Notes: generated by a model not told the origin, from the sequence alone. Counted from the stretch's first letter, positions 1-51,359 are shown. The stretch: DNA of 64,000 bases from Prescottella agglutinans (GCF_004011865.1 NZ_RKLP01000017.1:1-64000); one strand, 5' to 3'. A program made the numbers and translations.

Positions 1-218
1 CGGACCGTGATGGCGGCGCGAAGATCGTCGAGCGGTGCTCGCTTCCGTTGACCGGGCAGGCGGTGGTGCAGCGGATCATCACCAACCTGGCCGTCATCGA
101 CGTCACCGACACGGGACTGGTGCTGCGTGAACTCGCGCCCGACGTCACCGTCGAGCAGGTGCGGGCCGCGACCGGCGCCGAGCTGGTAGTCGACCTGAAG
201 GACGCGCCGGCGGCCTGA
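1..218 (+). CDS. 3-oxoacid (3-oxoadipate/succinyl-type) CoA-transferase subunit B, C-terminal end (partial)
   Basis: This is the last 71 codons of a gene that begins left of the window, read in frame 3 and ending at TGA 216-218. The motif KIVERCSLPLTG followed by VVQRIITNLAVIDVT and LVLRELAPDVTVEQVRAATG is the usual C-terminal signature of the beta subunit of two-subunit 3-oxoacid CoA-transferases (PcaJ, ScoB, AtoD/AtoA type). These cytoplasmic enzymes move CoA from succinyl-CoA or acetyl-CoA onto a 3-oxoacid. The catalytic glutamate lies in the missing N-terminal part, so the substrate (3-oxoadipate or acetoacetate) cannot be decided. A strong hairpin follows the stop codon. Confidence 0.85.
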   Translation, partial: DRDGGAKIVERCSLPLTGQAVVQRIITNLAVIDVTDTGLVLRELAPDVTVEQVRAATGAELVVDLKDAPAA

Positions 219-224
219 CCGACA

Positions 225-263
225 ATGGTGCCGGCCGGCGCTGGATGCGTCGGCCGGCACCAT
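225..263 (+). terminator. Intrinsic terminator-like hairpin after the CoA-transferase gene
   Basis: The arms 225-236 (ATGGTGCCGGCC) and 252-263 are perfectly complementary over 12 bp, and further pairing into the loop is possible. No T-run follows, which is common for actinobacterial terminators. It begins 7 nt after the stop codon. Confidence 0.7.
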
Positions 264-279
264 CTCCGTGGGGGCTCGG

Positions 280-295
280 GCTACCGATCGGTAGC
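280..295. promoter_or_regulatory. 16-bp perfect palindrome, candidate operator for the adjacent GntR gene
   Basis: GCTACCGATCGGTAGC is an exact 16-bp palindrome. It lies between the CoA-transferase terminator and a plausible promoter for the GntR gene. GntR-family regulators bind short palindromes and often repress themselves, so an operator role is reasonable, but nothing in the sequence proves it. Confidence 0.35.
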
Positions 296-330
296 AACCG
301 TTCGCCTCGCGGGGTGACGGTCGACACCCA

Positions 331-360
331 TTGGTCCGTCGGAAGGGGAGGAAATAACTA
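331..360 (+). promoter_or_regulatory. Candidate sigma70-type promoter for the GntR/FCD regulator
   Basis: A -35-like TTGGTC at 331-336 and a -10-like TAACTA at 355-360 are separated by 18 bp. The pair lies about 80 bp upstream of the GTG start at 443. The -35 match is weak and the call is by eye. Confidence 0.3.
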
Positions 361-442
361 AACCCTTGTACCCTTCTTCGGTATCGAGCCCGGGTGGCGA
401 GTCCGGGTACGCGTCGGGACCGAGGCCGAGGAGAAGGACAAC

Positions 443-1198
443 GTGACGGTCGGATCGAAGTCGACTGTGGTGCGGGTGCCCAAGGCGGGTGAGCTCGTCG
501 CCGCGAATCTGCGTCGCCGGATCATCACCGGCGAACTCGGTGCCGGGGACCCGCTCCCGAACGAGTCGGTGCTGATGGAACAGTTCGGGGTGTCCCGGCC
601 CACGCTGCGCGAGGCGTTCCGGATCCTCGAATCCGAGTCGATCATCACGGTCCTCCGCGGTGCGCGCGGCGGTGCCCGGGTCATGGCGCCCGACCCGTCG
701 GTCGCGGCCCGGTACACCGGCCTGCTGTTGCAGTACAAGGGGACGCCGCTGGTCGACGTCTACCGTGCTCGCGCCTCGCTCGAGGTGTCCGCGGTCGGAG
801 TGCTGGCCGGACCCGGTCACGCCGAACAACTCGACGTGCTCGCCGAGTCGATCGCGCGGGGCGCCGACCTGGTCGGCGACGCGGCCGCGTTCGCGCACCA
901 CGACGTCCAACTGCACCAGAGCCTGGTCGACCTGGCCGGCAACGAGACCCTCTCGGTGCTCGCCGGGATGCTCGCGCACATCATCGACGCCCACAACTCG
1001 CTGTTCATCGCCTCGCACGGCGACGACCACGACCGGCCCGCGGCCCGCGCCGCGCAGCGCGCCTACACGAAACTGCTGGCCTACCTGCGCAGCGGAGACG
1101 CGGTCGAGGCGCAGAGCTTCTGGCAGAAGAACCTGGACGGGATCGAGAAGTACATGGTCGGCGACTCGGAGACGACGCTCGTCGAGATCCTCTCCTGA
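443..1198 (+). CDS. GntR-family transcriptional regulator, FadR subfamily (FCD domain)
   Basis: This encodes a 251-residue DNA-binding regulator. The N-terminal winged helix-turn-helix (about residues 12-80) carries the GntR hallmarks LRRRIITGELGAGDPLPNE and FGVSRPTLREAFRILESE. A helical FCD effector-binding domain follows (about 95-235), with the conserved Asp and His residues (DVQLHQSLVDLAGN, HIIDAHN) that bind a metal and a carboxylate ligand in this family. GTG 443 is chosen because GAGGAGAAGG lies just upstream and the HTH begins soon after. The preceding CoA-transferase gene suggests control of organic-acid or aromatic catabolism, but the ligand is unknown. A second FCD-type GntR gene lies at 49912-50607. 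Confidence 0.85.
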   Translation: MTVGSKSTVVRVPKAGELVAANLRRRIITGELGAGDPLPNESVLMEQFGVSRPTLREAFRILESESIITVLRGARGGARVMAPDPSVAARYTGLLLQYKGTPLVDVYRARASLEVSAVGVLAGPGHAEQLDVLAESIARGADLVGDAAAFAHHDVQLHQSLVDLAGNETLSVLAGMLAHIIDAHNSLFIASHGDDHDRPAARAAQRAYTKLLAYLRSGDAVEAQSFWQKNLDGIEKYMVGDSETTLVEILS

Positions 1199-1252
1199 GG
1201 CGATGTTCCGCGAGTCCGGCAGGCACCGGACGACGGGCGTACTGTGCGGTCT

Positions 1253-1678
1253 GTGAGCAGTCTGGGTGACGAGAAGGTCCGGGAATTCCTCACACACGGG
1301 ACCCGGACGGGCAAGCTCGGCTACCTCTCCGGGGACGGTCGGCCGCTGGTGGCGCCGATCTGGTTCGTGGTCGAGGGCGACGAGGTGGTGTTCAACACCG
1401 GCGCCGGGACGGCGAAGGGGCGGTATCTCGCGCGCGATCCCCGCGTGGTGATGTGCGTCGACCTCGAAGAACCCCCGTACGCATTCGTGCAGATTCAGGG
1501 CGACGCGGTGCTGTCCACGGATCCCGGCGAGCTGTTGCGGGTGGCGACCGCGATCGGGCGCCGGTACATGGGGGACGAGCGGGCGGAGGAGTTCGGCCGC
1601 CGCAACGGCGTCCCCGGTGAGCTCGTGGTGAGGGTGCGTCCGACCAGGGTGATCGCGGCGCTCGACGTCACCGGGTGA
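1253..1678 (+). CDS. PPOX-class (probable F420-dependent) flavin/deazaflavin-binding enzyme
   Basis: This is a protein of about 141 residues with the split-barrel fold of pyridoxamine 5'-phosphate oxidase-like proteins. The N-terminal half reads TGKLGYLSGDGRPLVAPIWF, then VVFNTGAGTAKGRYLARDPR and VVMCVDLEEPPYAFVQIQG. This is the pattern of the actinobacterial PPOX-class F420-binding family (Rv1155-like), whose members reduce or oxidise small molecules with F420H2 or a flavin. The start is either GTG 1253 (chosen: MSSLGDEKVREFL) or GTG 1244, three codons earlier. No strong ribosome binding site separates them. The gene follows the GntR gene after a short gap and may be co-transcribed with it. 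Its substrate is unknown. Confidence 0.75.
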   Translation: MSSLGDEKVREFLTHGTRTGKLGYLSGDGRPLVAPIWFVVEGDEVVFNTGAGTAKGRYLARDPRVVMCVDLEEPPYAFVQIQGDAVLSTDPGELLRVATAIGRRYMGDERAEEFGRRNGVPGELVVRVRPTRVIAALDVTG

Positions 1679-2051
1679 GTGCCCGCCGCACCGGCCGTGA
1701 ATGGGTTCTGGCGGGGCGACCCTGTAGATTGTTGCGGGTGCTCAGCCCAGGAAAATCGGTGATCGACCGCCGCACGTGACCGCCTCGGACAGGCCGGGGT
1801 GCGGCGAGTGTGTTCGATCACGGTCCTCGTGGTTGACCGATTCTCCTTCAAACCGGTGACCGGCATCAGCCGGTGCTGCCTGCTGTAACGAACCAGGTCA
1901 GATCAGTAGATATACACCCGGGCGCGGGCCGTTCCGGTTGTTTGTTCCGGTCCTGCGGCGGGCTCGGCTGGACAGATGTGCTCGGTGTCCGCCGCGGGTC
2001 GATCCTTCGACGCGCGCGGGGGCGTGTGACGGTGGGTAGAAAGGCTAGGGT
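1679..2051. promoter_or_regulatory. Intergenic region upstream of the NRPS operon (promoter region)
   Basis: These 373 bp have no convincing gene. An AT-rich patch with a -10-like TAGATATACA (1907-1916) lies about 140 bp before the NRPS start, and a TTGACC box is at 1833-1838. Neither pairs with a good partner element. AGAAAGG at 2038-2044 is the likely ribosome binding site for the TTG start at 2052. I see no IdeR-type iron box here. Confidence 0.35.
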
Positions 2052-22835
<20,784 letters not shown>

Positions 22836-22924
22836 TCGCGTTCGGATGAACCGGGGGAGTCGAGAATCGGCTCCCCCGAATCACGCGGTCTCAGTCGAGG
22901 TAGATGTCGGGAGGACGAAAACAC
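22836..22924 (+). promoter_or_regulatory. Short NRPS1-NRPS2 intergenic spacer with a GC-rich hairpin and RBS
   Basis: The arms 22852-22859 (CGGGGGAG) and 22871-22878 form a perfect 8-bp stem with an 11-nt loop. GGAGG at 22910-22914 is the ribosome binding site for ATG 22925. The 89-bp spacer suggests the two genes share a transcript. The hairpin could tune expression of the second subunit. Confidence 0.45.
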
Positions 22925-39889
<16,965 letters not shown>

Positions 39890-39994
39890 GGCGATAATGA
39901 TGGTTTGTTTGCCCGGCGATGTAGGTGTGAGGGAAAGAGTCACTGTGGTGCGTTGTGAAGTGCCGACGAGCGGTACGCGAGGTGTTCGGAACGC
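39890..39994 (+). promoter_or_regulatory. NRPS2-NRPS3 intergenic spacer
   Basis: These 105 bp are more AT-rich than the flanks (GATAATGATGGTTTGTTTG at about 39893-39911) and hold no gene. The GATAAT has no -35 at proper spacing, so an internal promoter is possible but unsupported. GAGG near 39979-39982 may serve as the ribosome binding site for ATG 39995. Confidence 0.3.
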
Positions 39995-45847
<5,853 letters not shown>

Positions 45848-45850
45848 ACG

Positions 45851-45895
45851 AACACCGTGGCCGGTCCTCTCCGGGAGAGGACCGGCCACGGTGTT
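45851..45895. terminator. Bidirectional terminator between the NRPS operon and the lipase gene
   Basis: The arms 45851-45872 and 45874-45895 are perfectly complementary over 22 nt. Read as RNA this gives a hairpin of about 21 bp with a 3-nt loop, ending in GTGTTT. It begins 3 nt after the NRPS stop and 11 nt before the end of the convergent lipase gene, so it probably serves both strands. Confidence 0.85.
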
Positions 45896-45906
45896 TCAAG
45901 GCTCGA

Positions 45907-46815
45907 TCAGCAGGGGGCGCCGGGCGTGCTCGGGTCGAGCGCACGCCGTACCAGGAAGGTCGCCCGGGGGTCCTCGGTGAGCCCCACGTGCGAGATCGCC
46001 GCGCCCGGGCAGCTGTCCTGCACCCATTCGTTGCGGACCGACGACCCGGCGGCGGGAACGAGGAACGACCCCTCGGGTGGAGTGATGACCGCATCGGTCC
46101 TCGACGCGATGACCCGGTAGTCGACGCCCGGCATCGTCTCACGGCCGGCGTTGAGGTCGGCGAGGAACCGGGATCCGATCAGCTGCTGGTACGAGGCGAG
46201 CCCGATGCTGAGCCCGGCGAGCACCTCGTTCGTGCGTTCGTCGGTGATCCGCAGCGACGTGAACGCGTCGATGAGACGCTGCTGGCCGTTGAACGTGGTG
46301 CCGTGGGTGGTCGGTCCCAGCATCACGAGTCGGTGCACCTTGTTGCGCGACGGATCGACCGGGTCGGCACCACCCTCGAACCGCAGGTACTGCCGGGTCA
46401 TCGTGCCGCCCTGGGAGTGACCGACGATGTCGACCTGAGCGGCGCCGGTACGGGCGCGGACGGTCTCGACGAATCCGGCCAGTTCGCGGGCCGAGTTGCG
46501 GATGTCGCCGCTGCCCCACGACTGCGCGGCGACCCCGTAGTTCAGGGCGAACACGCAGTACCCCTCGCTCCGCAGCAACGGGGAGAGCGTGCCCCAGGTC
46601 TCCTGCATGCTCATACCGGTGCCGTGGACGAGGACCACCGGTCGCGGGTGCTGCGCGGAGGGGCGGCAGGACCAGTCGTTGGCGCCGGCGGGTGCCCCGG
46701 CAGGAGACGCCACCGGATCGGCGGTCGCGACGGCGGGCTGGAGGCCGACCGCGCCGAACAGGACCGCAGCGGCAGTCACGAGGAGACCCGCCAGACGGCG
46801 GCGTCGAAGAACCAT
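45907..46815 (-). CDS. Secreted alpha/beta-hydrolase, triacylglycerol lipase/esterase family
   Basis: This 302-residue protein has an N-terminal Sec signal peptide: MVLRRRRLAGLL followed by a hydrophobic stretch and a likely cleavage site after ATA or ADP near residue 32. The mature part has the oxyanion region VVLVHGTGMSM, the nucleophile elbow GHSQGG, a likely catalytic Asp in SRTDAVITPPEG and His in ISHVGLTEDP, typical of secreted actinobacterial lipases and esterases. ATG 46815 is preferred because AGGAG lies 8 nt upstream and the signal peptide starts there; longer in-frame extensions lack both. It may act on lipids or on the acylated peptide made next door, but no direct link is visible. 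A 185-bp gap separates it from the exporter operon. Confidence 0.85.
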   Translation of the reverse strand: MVLRRRRLAGLLVTAAAVLFGAVGLQPAVATADPVASPAGAPAGANDWSCRPSAQHPRPVVLVHGTGMSMQETWGTLSPLLRSEGYCVFALNYGVAAQSWGSGDIRNSARELAGFVETVRARTGAAQVDIVGHSQGGTMTRQYLRFEGGADPVDPSRNKVHRLVMLGPTTHGTTFNGQQRLIDAFTSLRITDERTNEVLAGLSIGLASYQQLIGSRFLADLNAGRETMPGVDYRVIASRTDAVITPPEGSFLVPAAGSSVRNEWVQDSCPGAAISHVGLTEDPRATFLVRRALDPSTPGAPC

Positions 46816-47000
46816 TCGGGGTGCTCCTGGAAGAGGGGAGGAACGAGGTGATTCGCTGAGATTGATATCAGACGAAAGGGGCATACCTACCCCAAAGAGA
46901 AGGTGAAAATCAGGATGATTCGGCGTGACAGATCGATACCGACAGCGACGAGGCGCACCCGCGCGCCGTGCCCCGGACGAGTACGCGGAACGAGCCTCGC
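46816..47000 (-). promoter_or_regulatory. Upstream region of the lipase gene
   Basis: This 185-bp gap carries a local AT-rich patch around 46858-46872 (GATTGATATCAGACG on the plus strand). It gives TGATATCAA on the minus strand, a possible -10 region for the lipase. No matching -35 or terminator is clear. Confidence 0.3.
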
Positions 47001-47879
47001 TCAGCCGGTCTCGGCAGCGCGCCGGTACCCACGGATGGCGGGGTAGAGGAACACCGCGATCATCCCGAACGACCAGGCGAGTGTCTGCAGCACCGGCACC
47101 AGGGTCGGTCCGCCCAGCGCGAGTGCCCGCATCGCATCGATCGCACACGACATCGGCTGCGCCGCGACGATCGGTTGCAGCCACGTCGGGTACGCCATCA
47201 CCGGTACGAATCCGGAGTTGAAGAACATCAGCAGCGTGCAACTGATGGAGACCAGTTCGACGAGCGGTGCATCGCCGGCGACCGTCGCCAACGCCGTCAC
47301 CATCATCGCGAAGCCCATGCCGAAGACGATCGGCAGGAGCACCAGCAGGATGCTCGGCAGGATGCCCTGCGTCAGACGGAACCCGAGCATGAATCCGACC
47401 ATCAGGATCACCAGGGTCGTGACGAAGACGCGCACGGCCTCCGCCATCATGCGGCCGACGAGACCCGCGGCGCGGTGGATCGGCAGCGTCCAGAACCGTG
47501 ACAGCAGGCCCGTCTTTCGTTCCGCCCGCAAGCCGACGGCACTGACGATCGAGCCGAACATCGCGCCGATGAGGATGATCATCGGAACCTGCCCGTAGAC
47601 GGCGGGCTGCCCCGTCGCCGCGGTGACCGTGTTACCGATGACGATCCGGAACATCACGAGCGTCAGAGCCGGGTACAGCAGCGCCTGGATCATCGTGGAC
47701 GGATCACGGGACCAGCGCATCAGCAACCGCTTGCTCTGGATGAGGCTGTGCGTCCACAACGCCCTGGCGGACGACTCGGGCCACGTCTCGGTCGGCCTCG
47801 GGAACGCGAACATGCCGCCCGCGGCCTGCTCCGACATCAGCGTGGCGCCGGGGATCGTGGACTTCGGGGAGTTGCTCAT
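47001..47879 (-). CDS. ABC-2 type transporter permease, DrrC-like
   Basis: This 292-residue inner-membrane permease has an N-terminal cytoplasmic stretch of about 70 residues, then six hydrophobic segments of the ABC-2 fold (for example VPMIILIGAMFGSIVSAVGL and ILLVLLPIVFGMGFAMMVTA). RAERKTGLLSRFWTLPIHR matches the conserved amphipathic coupling segment of DrrB/DrrC-type permeases. ATG 47879 overlaps the TGA of the preceding permease by 4 bp (ATGA), so the two are translationally coupled. With the ATPase it should form an exporter for a lipid or lipopeptide. Nearness to the NRPS genes makes that product the likely cargo, by inference. Confidence 0.85.
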   Translation of the reverse strand: MSNSPKSTIPGATLMSEQAAGGMFAFPRPTETWPESSARALWTHSLIQSKRLLMRWSRDPSTMIQALLYPALTLVMFRIVIGNTVTAATGQPAVYGQVPMIILIGAMFGSIVSAVGLRAERKTGLLSRFWTLPIHRAAGLVGRMMAEAVRVFVTTLVILMVGFMLGFRLTQGILPSILLVLLPIVFGMGFAMMVTALATVAGDAPLVELVSISCTLLMFFNSGFVPVMAYPTWLQPIVAAQPMSCAIDAMRALALGGPTLVPVLQTLAWSFGMIAVFLYPAIRGYRRAAETG

Positions 47880-48739
47880 TTGCGCCTCACGCTTGCCCAC
47901 CAGGCCAGGGGAGCGAAGATCACCATCAGCCCGACACACCACGCGGCCGCGGGGAACAGGGAAGACGCGGTCACTCCGCCCTCCGCCATGTCGCGCATGG
48001 CGTAGGAGAACTGGGAGATCGGCTGGTTGCGCACGAACGGGCGGATCCACTCGGGAAACCCGGACTCCGGAACGAAGCCGCTCGACAGCATGCCGAGGAT
48101 CAGCTGGGGCAGTGCGAGCGCCTGCGCCGTCGCCTCGGGAGACTTCGCCATCGTGCCGATCGCGTCGGCGCCGAGAGACAACGTGAGACTGATCGCGAGC
48201 GCCAAGACGCAGAACAGCACGGCCTGAGCCACCCCGGCGCTGAACCGGAATCCGATGACATAGCCGTACACGAGAGCCGCCGTCAGCGTGATCGTGGACC
48301 GCACCAGGCCGCTCGTCATGCGCGATATCAGCGGCACCGGACCGGCCACGGGCATCGTTTTCAGGCGTGTGGTCAAGCCGTGCAGCGCCTCGACCGACGC
48401 CAACTGTGACGCCGAGATCGCGGTGAAAGCCATCGCCTGCAGCACGATGATCGGCATCAGGAACTGCGCGTAGTCGATGCCCTGCAGCTTCATCACGAAC
48501 CGCAGCGGCAGGTAGAAGCCGATCGTGAAGATCAGCGGTGCGATGACCGCGACCGCGAGCTCACCGGTCTTCACCATCGACTTGAGCGTGCGCCCGGTCA
48601 GCGCGAGCCACTGCTGGAAGCCGTTGGGATCCGGGCGCCGGTGCGAGCCGACCCGCTTCGCCGGCACCGTCAGGGTCGCCCGCTCCGATGCCGCCGAGAC
48701 CGACAGGCCCTTGGCGGCACTGTTCGCCGGGGTGCTCAT
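47876..48739 (-). CDS. ABC-2 type transporter permease, DrrB-like
   Basis: This 287-residue permease has a cytoplasmic N-terminus of about 55 residues and six membrane segments. A first pair lies near LAVAVIAPLIFTIGFYLPL and FLMPIIVLQAMAFTAISASQ, and GLTTRLKTMPVAGPVPLISR is the ABC-2 coupling region. The SGFVPESGFPEWIRPFVRNQ segment before the last helix is typical of DrrB relatives. Its start overlaps the ATPase stop by 4 bp and its stop overlaps the next permease start by 4 bp. All three genes are therefore one coupled unit, probably making a two-permease heteromer energised by the ATPase at 48736-49722. Confidence 0.85.
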   Translation of the reverse strand: MSTPANSAAKGLSVSAASERATLTVPAKRVGSHRRPDPNGFQQWLALTGRTLKSMVKTGELAVAVIAPLIFTIGFYLPLRFVMKLQGIDYAQFLMPIIVLQAMAFTAISASQLASVEALHGLTTRLKTMPVAGPVPLISRMTSGLVRSTITLTAALVYGYVIGFRFSAGVAQAVLFCVLALAISLTLSLGADAIGTMAKSPEATAQALALPQLILGMLSSGFVPESGFPEWIRPFVRNQPISQFSYAMRDMAEGGVTASSLFPAAAWCVGLMVIFAPLAWWASVRRK

Positions 48740-49722
48740 CGCTTGGTCTCCGGCGCGGAATGACCCGTCAGAGACAGGAAGACGTCGTCGAGCGACGGGC
48801 GGCGCAGCGCGATGTCGGCGAGCTCGATGCCCGCGGCGTCCAGCCGGCGCAGCGCCTCCGACAGCGTCGCGGCGCCGTCGGGTGCCGGGACCGAGACGCG
48901 ATCGATGCCCTCACCGCCCTCGGCGACCTCGGCACGCACCTCCGGCGGAACGAGATTGCCGAGCGCATGCACGGCCCACGGCAGCTTCTGCGGATCGAGC
49001 GGCACCACCTCGCAGTAGCTGCCGCCGGTCCGCGCCTTCAACTGGTCCGCCGTGCCCTCCGCGATCACGGTGCCGCGGTCGATGACGATGATGTTGTCGC
49101 TGAGCAGGTCGGCCTCCTCGAGATACTGCGTGGTCAGCAGCACCGTGATGCCCTGTTCCTTCAGCGAGGTGACGAGGGACCAGACGCCCTGACGGCTGCG
49201 CGGATCGAGACCGGTCGTCGGCTCGTCCAGGAACACGACCTCGGGGCGGACGACGAGTCCGCACGCGATGTCGATCCGTCGCCGCATACCGCCGGAGTAG
49301 TTGCGGACCGCTCGCTTGCCGGCGTCGAGGAGATCGAACTCGGTGAGCAGCGCCTGCGCCCGTTGCTTGGCCGAAGCGCGGTCCAGGCCCATCAGACGGC
49401 CGAACAGTTCGATGTTCTCGCGGCCGGACAGGGTCTCGTCGAGTGCAGCGTATTGGCCGGTCATCATGATCGAGCGCCGGACATCGGCGGCATGGGTGAC
49501 GACGTCGTGCCCCGCGACCACCGCGCGCCCGCTGTCGGGGCGCAGGAGCGTGGACAGCACCTTCACCGTCGTGGTCTTGCCGGCGCCGTTGGGCCCGAGG
49601 ATCCCCAGGACCGTGCCGCGCTTGGCTTCGAAACTGACACCCTGCAAGGCCTTCACGTCGCCGAAGGATTTGTGGACGTCGTCGACCAGCACAGCTGCGT
49701 CCTGGAATATGGGCATCGACAC
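48736..49722 (-). CDS. ABC transporter ATPase, DrrA (daunorubicin-resistance) family
   Basis: This 328-residue nucleotide-binding subunit has Walker A GPNGAGKT (residues 43-50), the signature YSGGMRRR near 142, Walker B VVFLDEPTTGLD near 162, and TTQYLEEAD, where the DrrA family has Gln in place of the usual switch His. A C-terminal extension of about 90 residues matches the DrrA-type tail domain. It energises the two downstream permeases. The start is GTG 49722 or, two codons later, ATG 49716; both have purine-rich sequence upstream. Homologous systems export daunorubicin in Streptomyces and complex lipids in mycobacteria, so export of the adjacent NRPS product is a reasonable inference. Confidence 0.9.
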   Translation of the reverse strand: MSMPIFQDAAVLVDDVHKSFGDVKALQGVSFEAKRGTVLGILGPNGAGKTTTVKVLSTLLRPDSGRAVVAGHDVVTHAADVRRSIMMTGQYAALDETLSGRENIELFGRLMGLDRASAKQRAQALLTEFDLLDAGKRAVRNYSGGMRRRIDIACGLVVRPEVVFLDEPTTGLDPRSRQGVWSLVTSLKEQGITVLLTTQYLEEADLLSDNIIVIDRGTVIAEGTADQLKARTGGSYCEVVPLDPQKLPWAVHALGNLVPPEVRAEVAEGGEGIDRVSVPAPDGAATLSEALRRLDAAGIELADIALRRPSLDDVFLSLTGHSAPETKR

Positions 49723-49911
49723 TCCGCTAGTTCACCTGGGTTGGATGGGTGACCGTCTCTCAGGGTCCACTCGTCCATCCGTCGACGTGTATTCCCTCCG
49801 CTTCGGGGAAATGTTACCCGGCGACGGCGCCGCATCGGTCCTTTCAGGCGCAGCCGCGGGGCCGCCCGGGTCGCGCGGGGAGCCCGTGCCGGTGTGCGTG
49901 CCGACGCCGGA
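49723..49911 (-). promoter_or_regulatory. Promoter region of the drr-like operon
   Basis: This 189-bp gap lies between the second GntR gene and the exporter operon. On the minus strand GGGTAACATTTCCCC (about 49808-49822) contains a -10-like TAACAT, though no good -35 pairs with it. I see no strong terminator for the GntR gene, so read-through is possible. Confidence 0.3.
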
Positions 49912-50607
49912 TCAATCCCAGATCCCGGTCGTCTCGAGGTGCCGCACCAGGCGCTTTGCGCCGTCGTCGAAGTGGGCTCTCGTCTCCGCGGCGACCGCCG
50001 CGTGGTCCCGCGTGAGCAACGCGGAGATCAGACGTGTGTGACTCGCCACCGCGCCGTCGCCCCAGTGCCGATCCGACGAATAGAAGTGCACCGGCGTGTA
50101 GCGGGTGGCGCCCAGCAGGAACCACGACAACTTGCGCGCCCCCACCAGCCGGTTGAGGTACCGGTGGAAGCCGAACTCGAGTTCCTCGATCCTGGCCGCG
50201 TCCCCGACGTCGACGGCACGCCGCAGCCGGTCGTTGAGCTCAGTCAGTTCCGCGGCGACCTCGTCGTCGACACGCTCGACGGCCCGGATCGCCAGCTCCT
50301 CGGCGATCTGCCCCTGCAGCCAGAAGATGTCGTTCACGTCGTCCCGGCTCAGGGGTGCGACGACATACCCGCGGTGGGGGACCAGTTCGACGAGTCCCTC
50401 GCCGCGCAGCGTCAGCAGCGCCTCCCGGACCGGTGTGACACTGACGCCCAGGTCCGCCGCCGTCTCGTCCAACCGGATGAACTCGCCCGGTCGCACCCCG
50501 CCCGACATGATCAGGTTCCGGACGTGCACGGCGACGTCGTCGGACAGTTGGGGGCGTCGGCCCAGCGAGCGGGCCGATGCAGAACGAGAGGCGGCGGACG
50601 GGGCCAT
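49912..50607 (-). CDS. GntR-family transcriptional regulator, FCD type
   Basis: This 231-residue regulator has a GntR winged helix-turn-helix (residues 18-85: LSDDVAVHVRNLIMSGGVRP, LGVSVTPVREALLTLRGEG) and a C-terminal helical FCD ligand-binding domain. ATG 50607 is preferred because AAGGAG lies 6 nt upstream and the protein then has normal family length; the frame stays open much further but only as spurious extension. It is on the same strand as and directly upstream of the drr-like exporter genes, so it may regulate them or the NRPS operon. The effector is unknown. Confidence 0.85.
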   Translation of the reverse strand: MAPSAASRSASARSLGRRPQLSDDVAVHVRNLIMSGGVRPGEFIRLDETAADLGVSVTPVREALLTLRGEGLVELVPHRGYVVAPLSRDDVNDIFWLQGQIAEELAIRAVERVDDEVAAELTELNDRLRRAVDVGDAARIEELEFGFHRYLNRLVGARKLSWFLLGATRYTPVHFYSSDRHWGDGAVASHTRLISALLTRDHAAVAAETRAHFDDGAKRLVRHLETTGIWD

Positions 50608-50689
50608 CGAGTACTCCTTCGCGGGACACGCACGTGCCCGCCGTCGTCTGCATCCGCGACCGGCAGTGGCGTGTCCGAGACCGGACCCG

Positions 50690-50730
50690 CTGGTGTGATG
50701 CGTGTAACAACCAGATCCGGACGAATATAT
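50690..50730 (-). promoter_or_regulatory. Candidate promoter/operator of the second GntR gene
   Basis: The minus strand reads TATATT at 50724-50729, a good -10 hexamer without a clear -35. Just downstream an inverted CTGGT...ACCAG pair (50690-50694 and 50710-50714) brackets the expected transcription start. The arms are only 5 bp, so an operator role is speculative. Confidence 0.25.
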
Positions 50731-50792
50731 CGGGTGGCTCGCGCGGAGATCTGCGCGCCGAGGTCGGTCGCCACCCGTGAGCCCGGCGGGCG

Positions 50793-51272
50793 TCAGGCGG
50801 GCGTGACCCAGACCGTGATGTCCGCGTGGACCACCTCGGCGCCCGCACGGTCGGTGATCGAGACGGGGATCGTCAGTTCCGTCCCCGCGGTGATCGCACC
50901 GAAGTCGGGGACGGCGTCGAGGGTCGCGCTCGCGCGCAGGCGTGTTTCGGCCTTCGCCAGGTAACGCACGTTCATCGCCTTGGGAATCCAGCGGTGCGTC
51001 GAGGGGACCGTCGCCTCGGCGAGCATGCCCATCGCGATCTCGGCGAGATTGCACGCGGCGATCGCGTGGAAGGTCCCGAGGTGGTTGTGCACGCCCCACC
51101 ACTTGGGGGCCGAGACGTCGCACCGCCCGGGCTCCATGCGCTCGACGGTCGGCAGCACCGTCGCGAAGAAGGGGACGCGCAGGCACATGCCGGCGGAGAA
51201 CAGTGCGCGGCCGAATCTGTTGGCGGGCAACTTCTGCCAGCTTCGGTAGGCGGCGGTCGCGGGCATAGTCAT
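50793..51272 (-). CDS. Hotdog-fold DUF4442 protein (possible thioesterase)
   Basis: This 159-residue protein fits the DUF4442 hotdog family: it has a helix segment HNHLGTFHAIAACNLAEIAM, then STHRWIPKAMNVRYLAKAET in the central sheet and a closing strand pair. Family members resemble PaaI-type acyl-CoA thioesterases, but most have no proven substrate. ATG 51272 is used (AAGG 8 nt upstream), and ATG 51266 is an alternative. The gene is divergent from the ribosomal cluster and upstream of the GntR gene on the same strand. A link to the NRPS product is not shown. Confidence 0.75.
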   Translation of the reverse strand: MTMPATAAYRSWQKLPANRFGRALFSAGMCLRVPFFATVLPTVERMEPGRCDVSAPKWWGVHNHLGTFHAIAACNLAEIAMGMLAEATVPSTHRWIPKAMNVRYLAKAETRLRASATLDAVPDFGAITAGTELTIPVSITDRAGAEVVHADITVWVTPA

Positions 51273-51359
51273 CCCAGCGACCTTACTCTTCGGTAAGTTC
51301 TACGTCGCGGAAGTGCGGTGCGCACGCCCGCTGACCTCGAACGTTCCCGGGGGTGCGAT

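Noticed and set aside
1679-2051. IdeR/DmdR-type iron box that would mark the NRPS as a siderophore system
   Set aside because: No TTAGG-like inverted repeat was found by eye here or upstream of the drr-like operon, so the EntF-like C1 alone does not justify a siderophore call.
46816-47241. N-terminal extension of the lipase reading frame up to 47241
   Set aside because: The extension runs into the permease gene and lacks protein-like sequence. The signal peptide and ribosome binding site both support ATG 46815.
47880-48050. N-terminal extension of the DrrC-like permease to 48050
   Set aside because: ATG 47879 couples with the upstream gene by a 4-bp overlap and gives a normal permease; the extension lies inside the other permease gene.
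50608-51186. N-terminal extension of the second GntR frame up to 51186
   Set aside because: It overlaps the DUF4442 gene and has no family similarity. ATG 50607 has a good ribosome binding site and gives the normal length.
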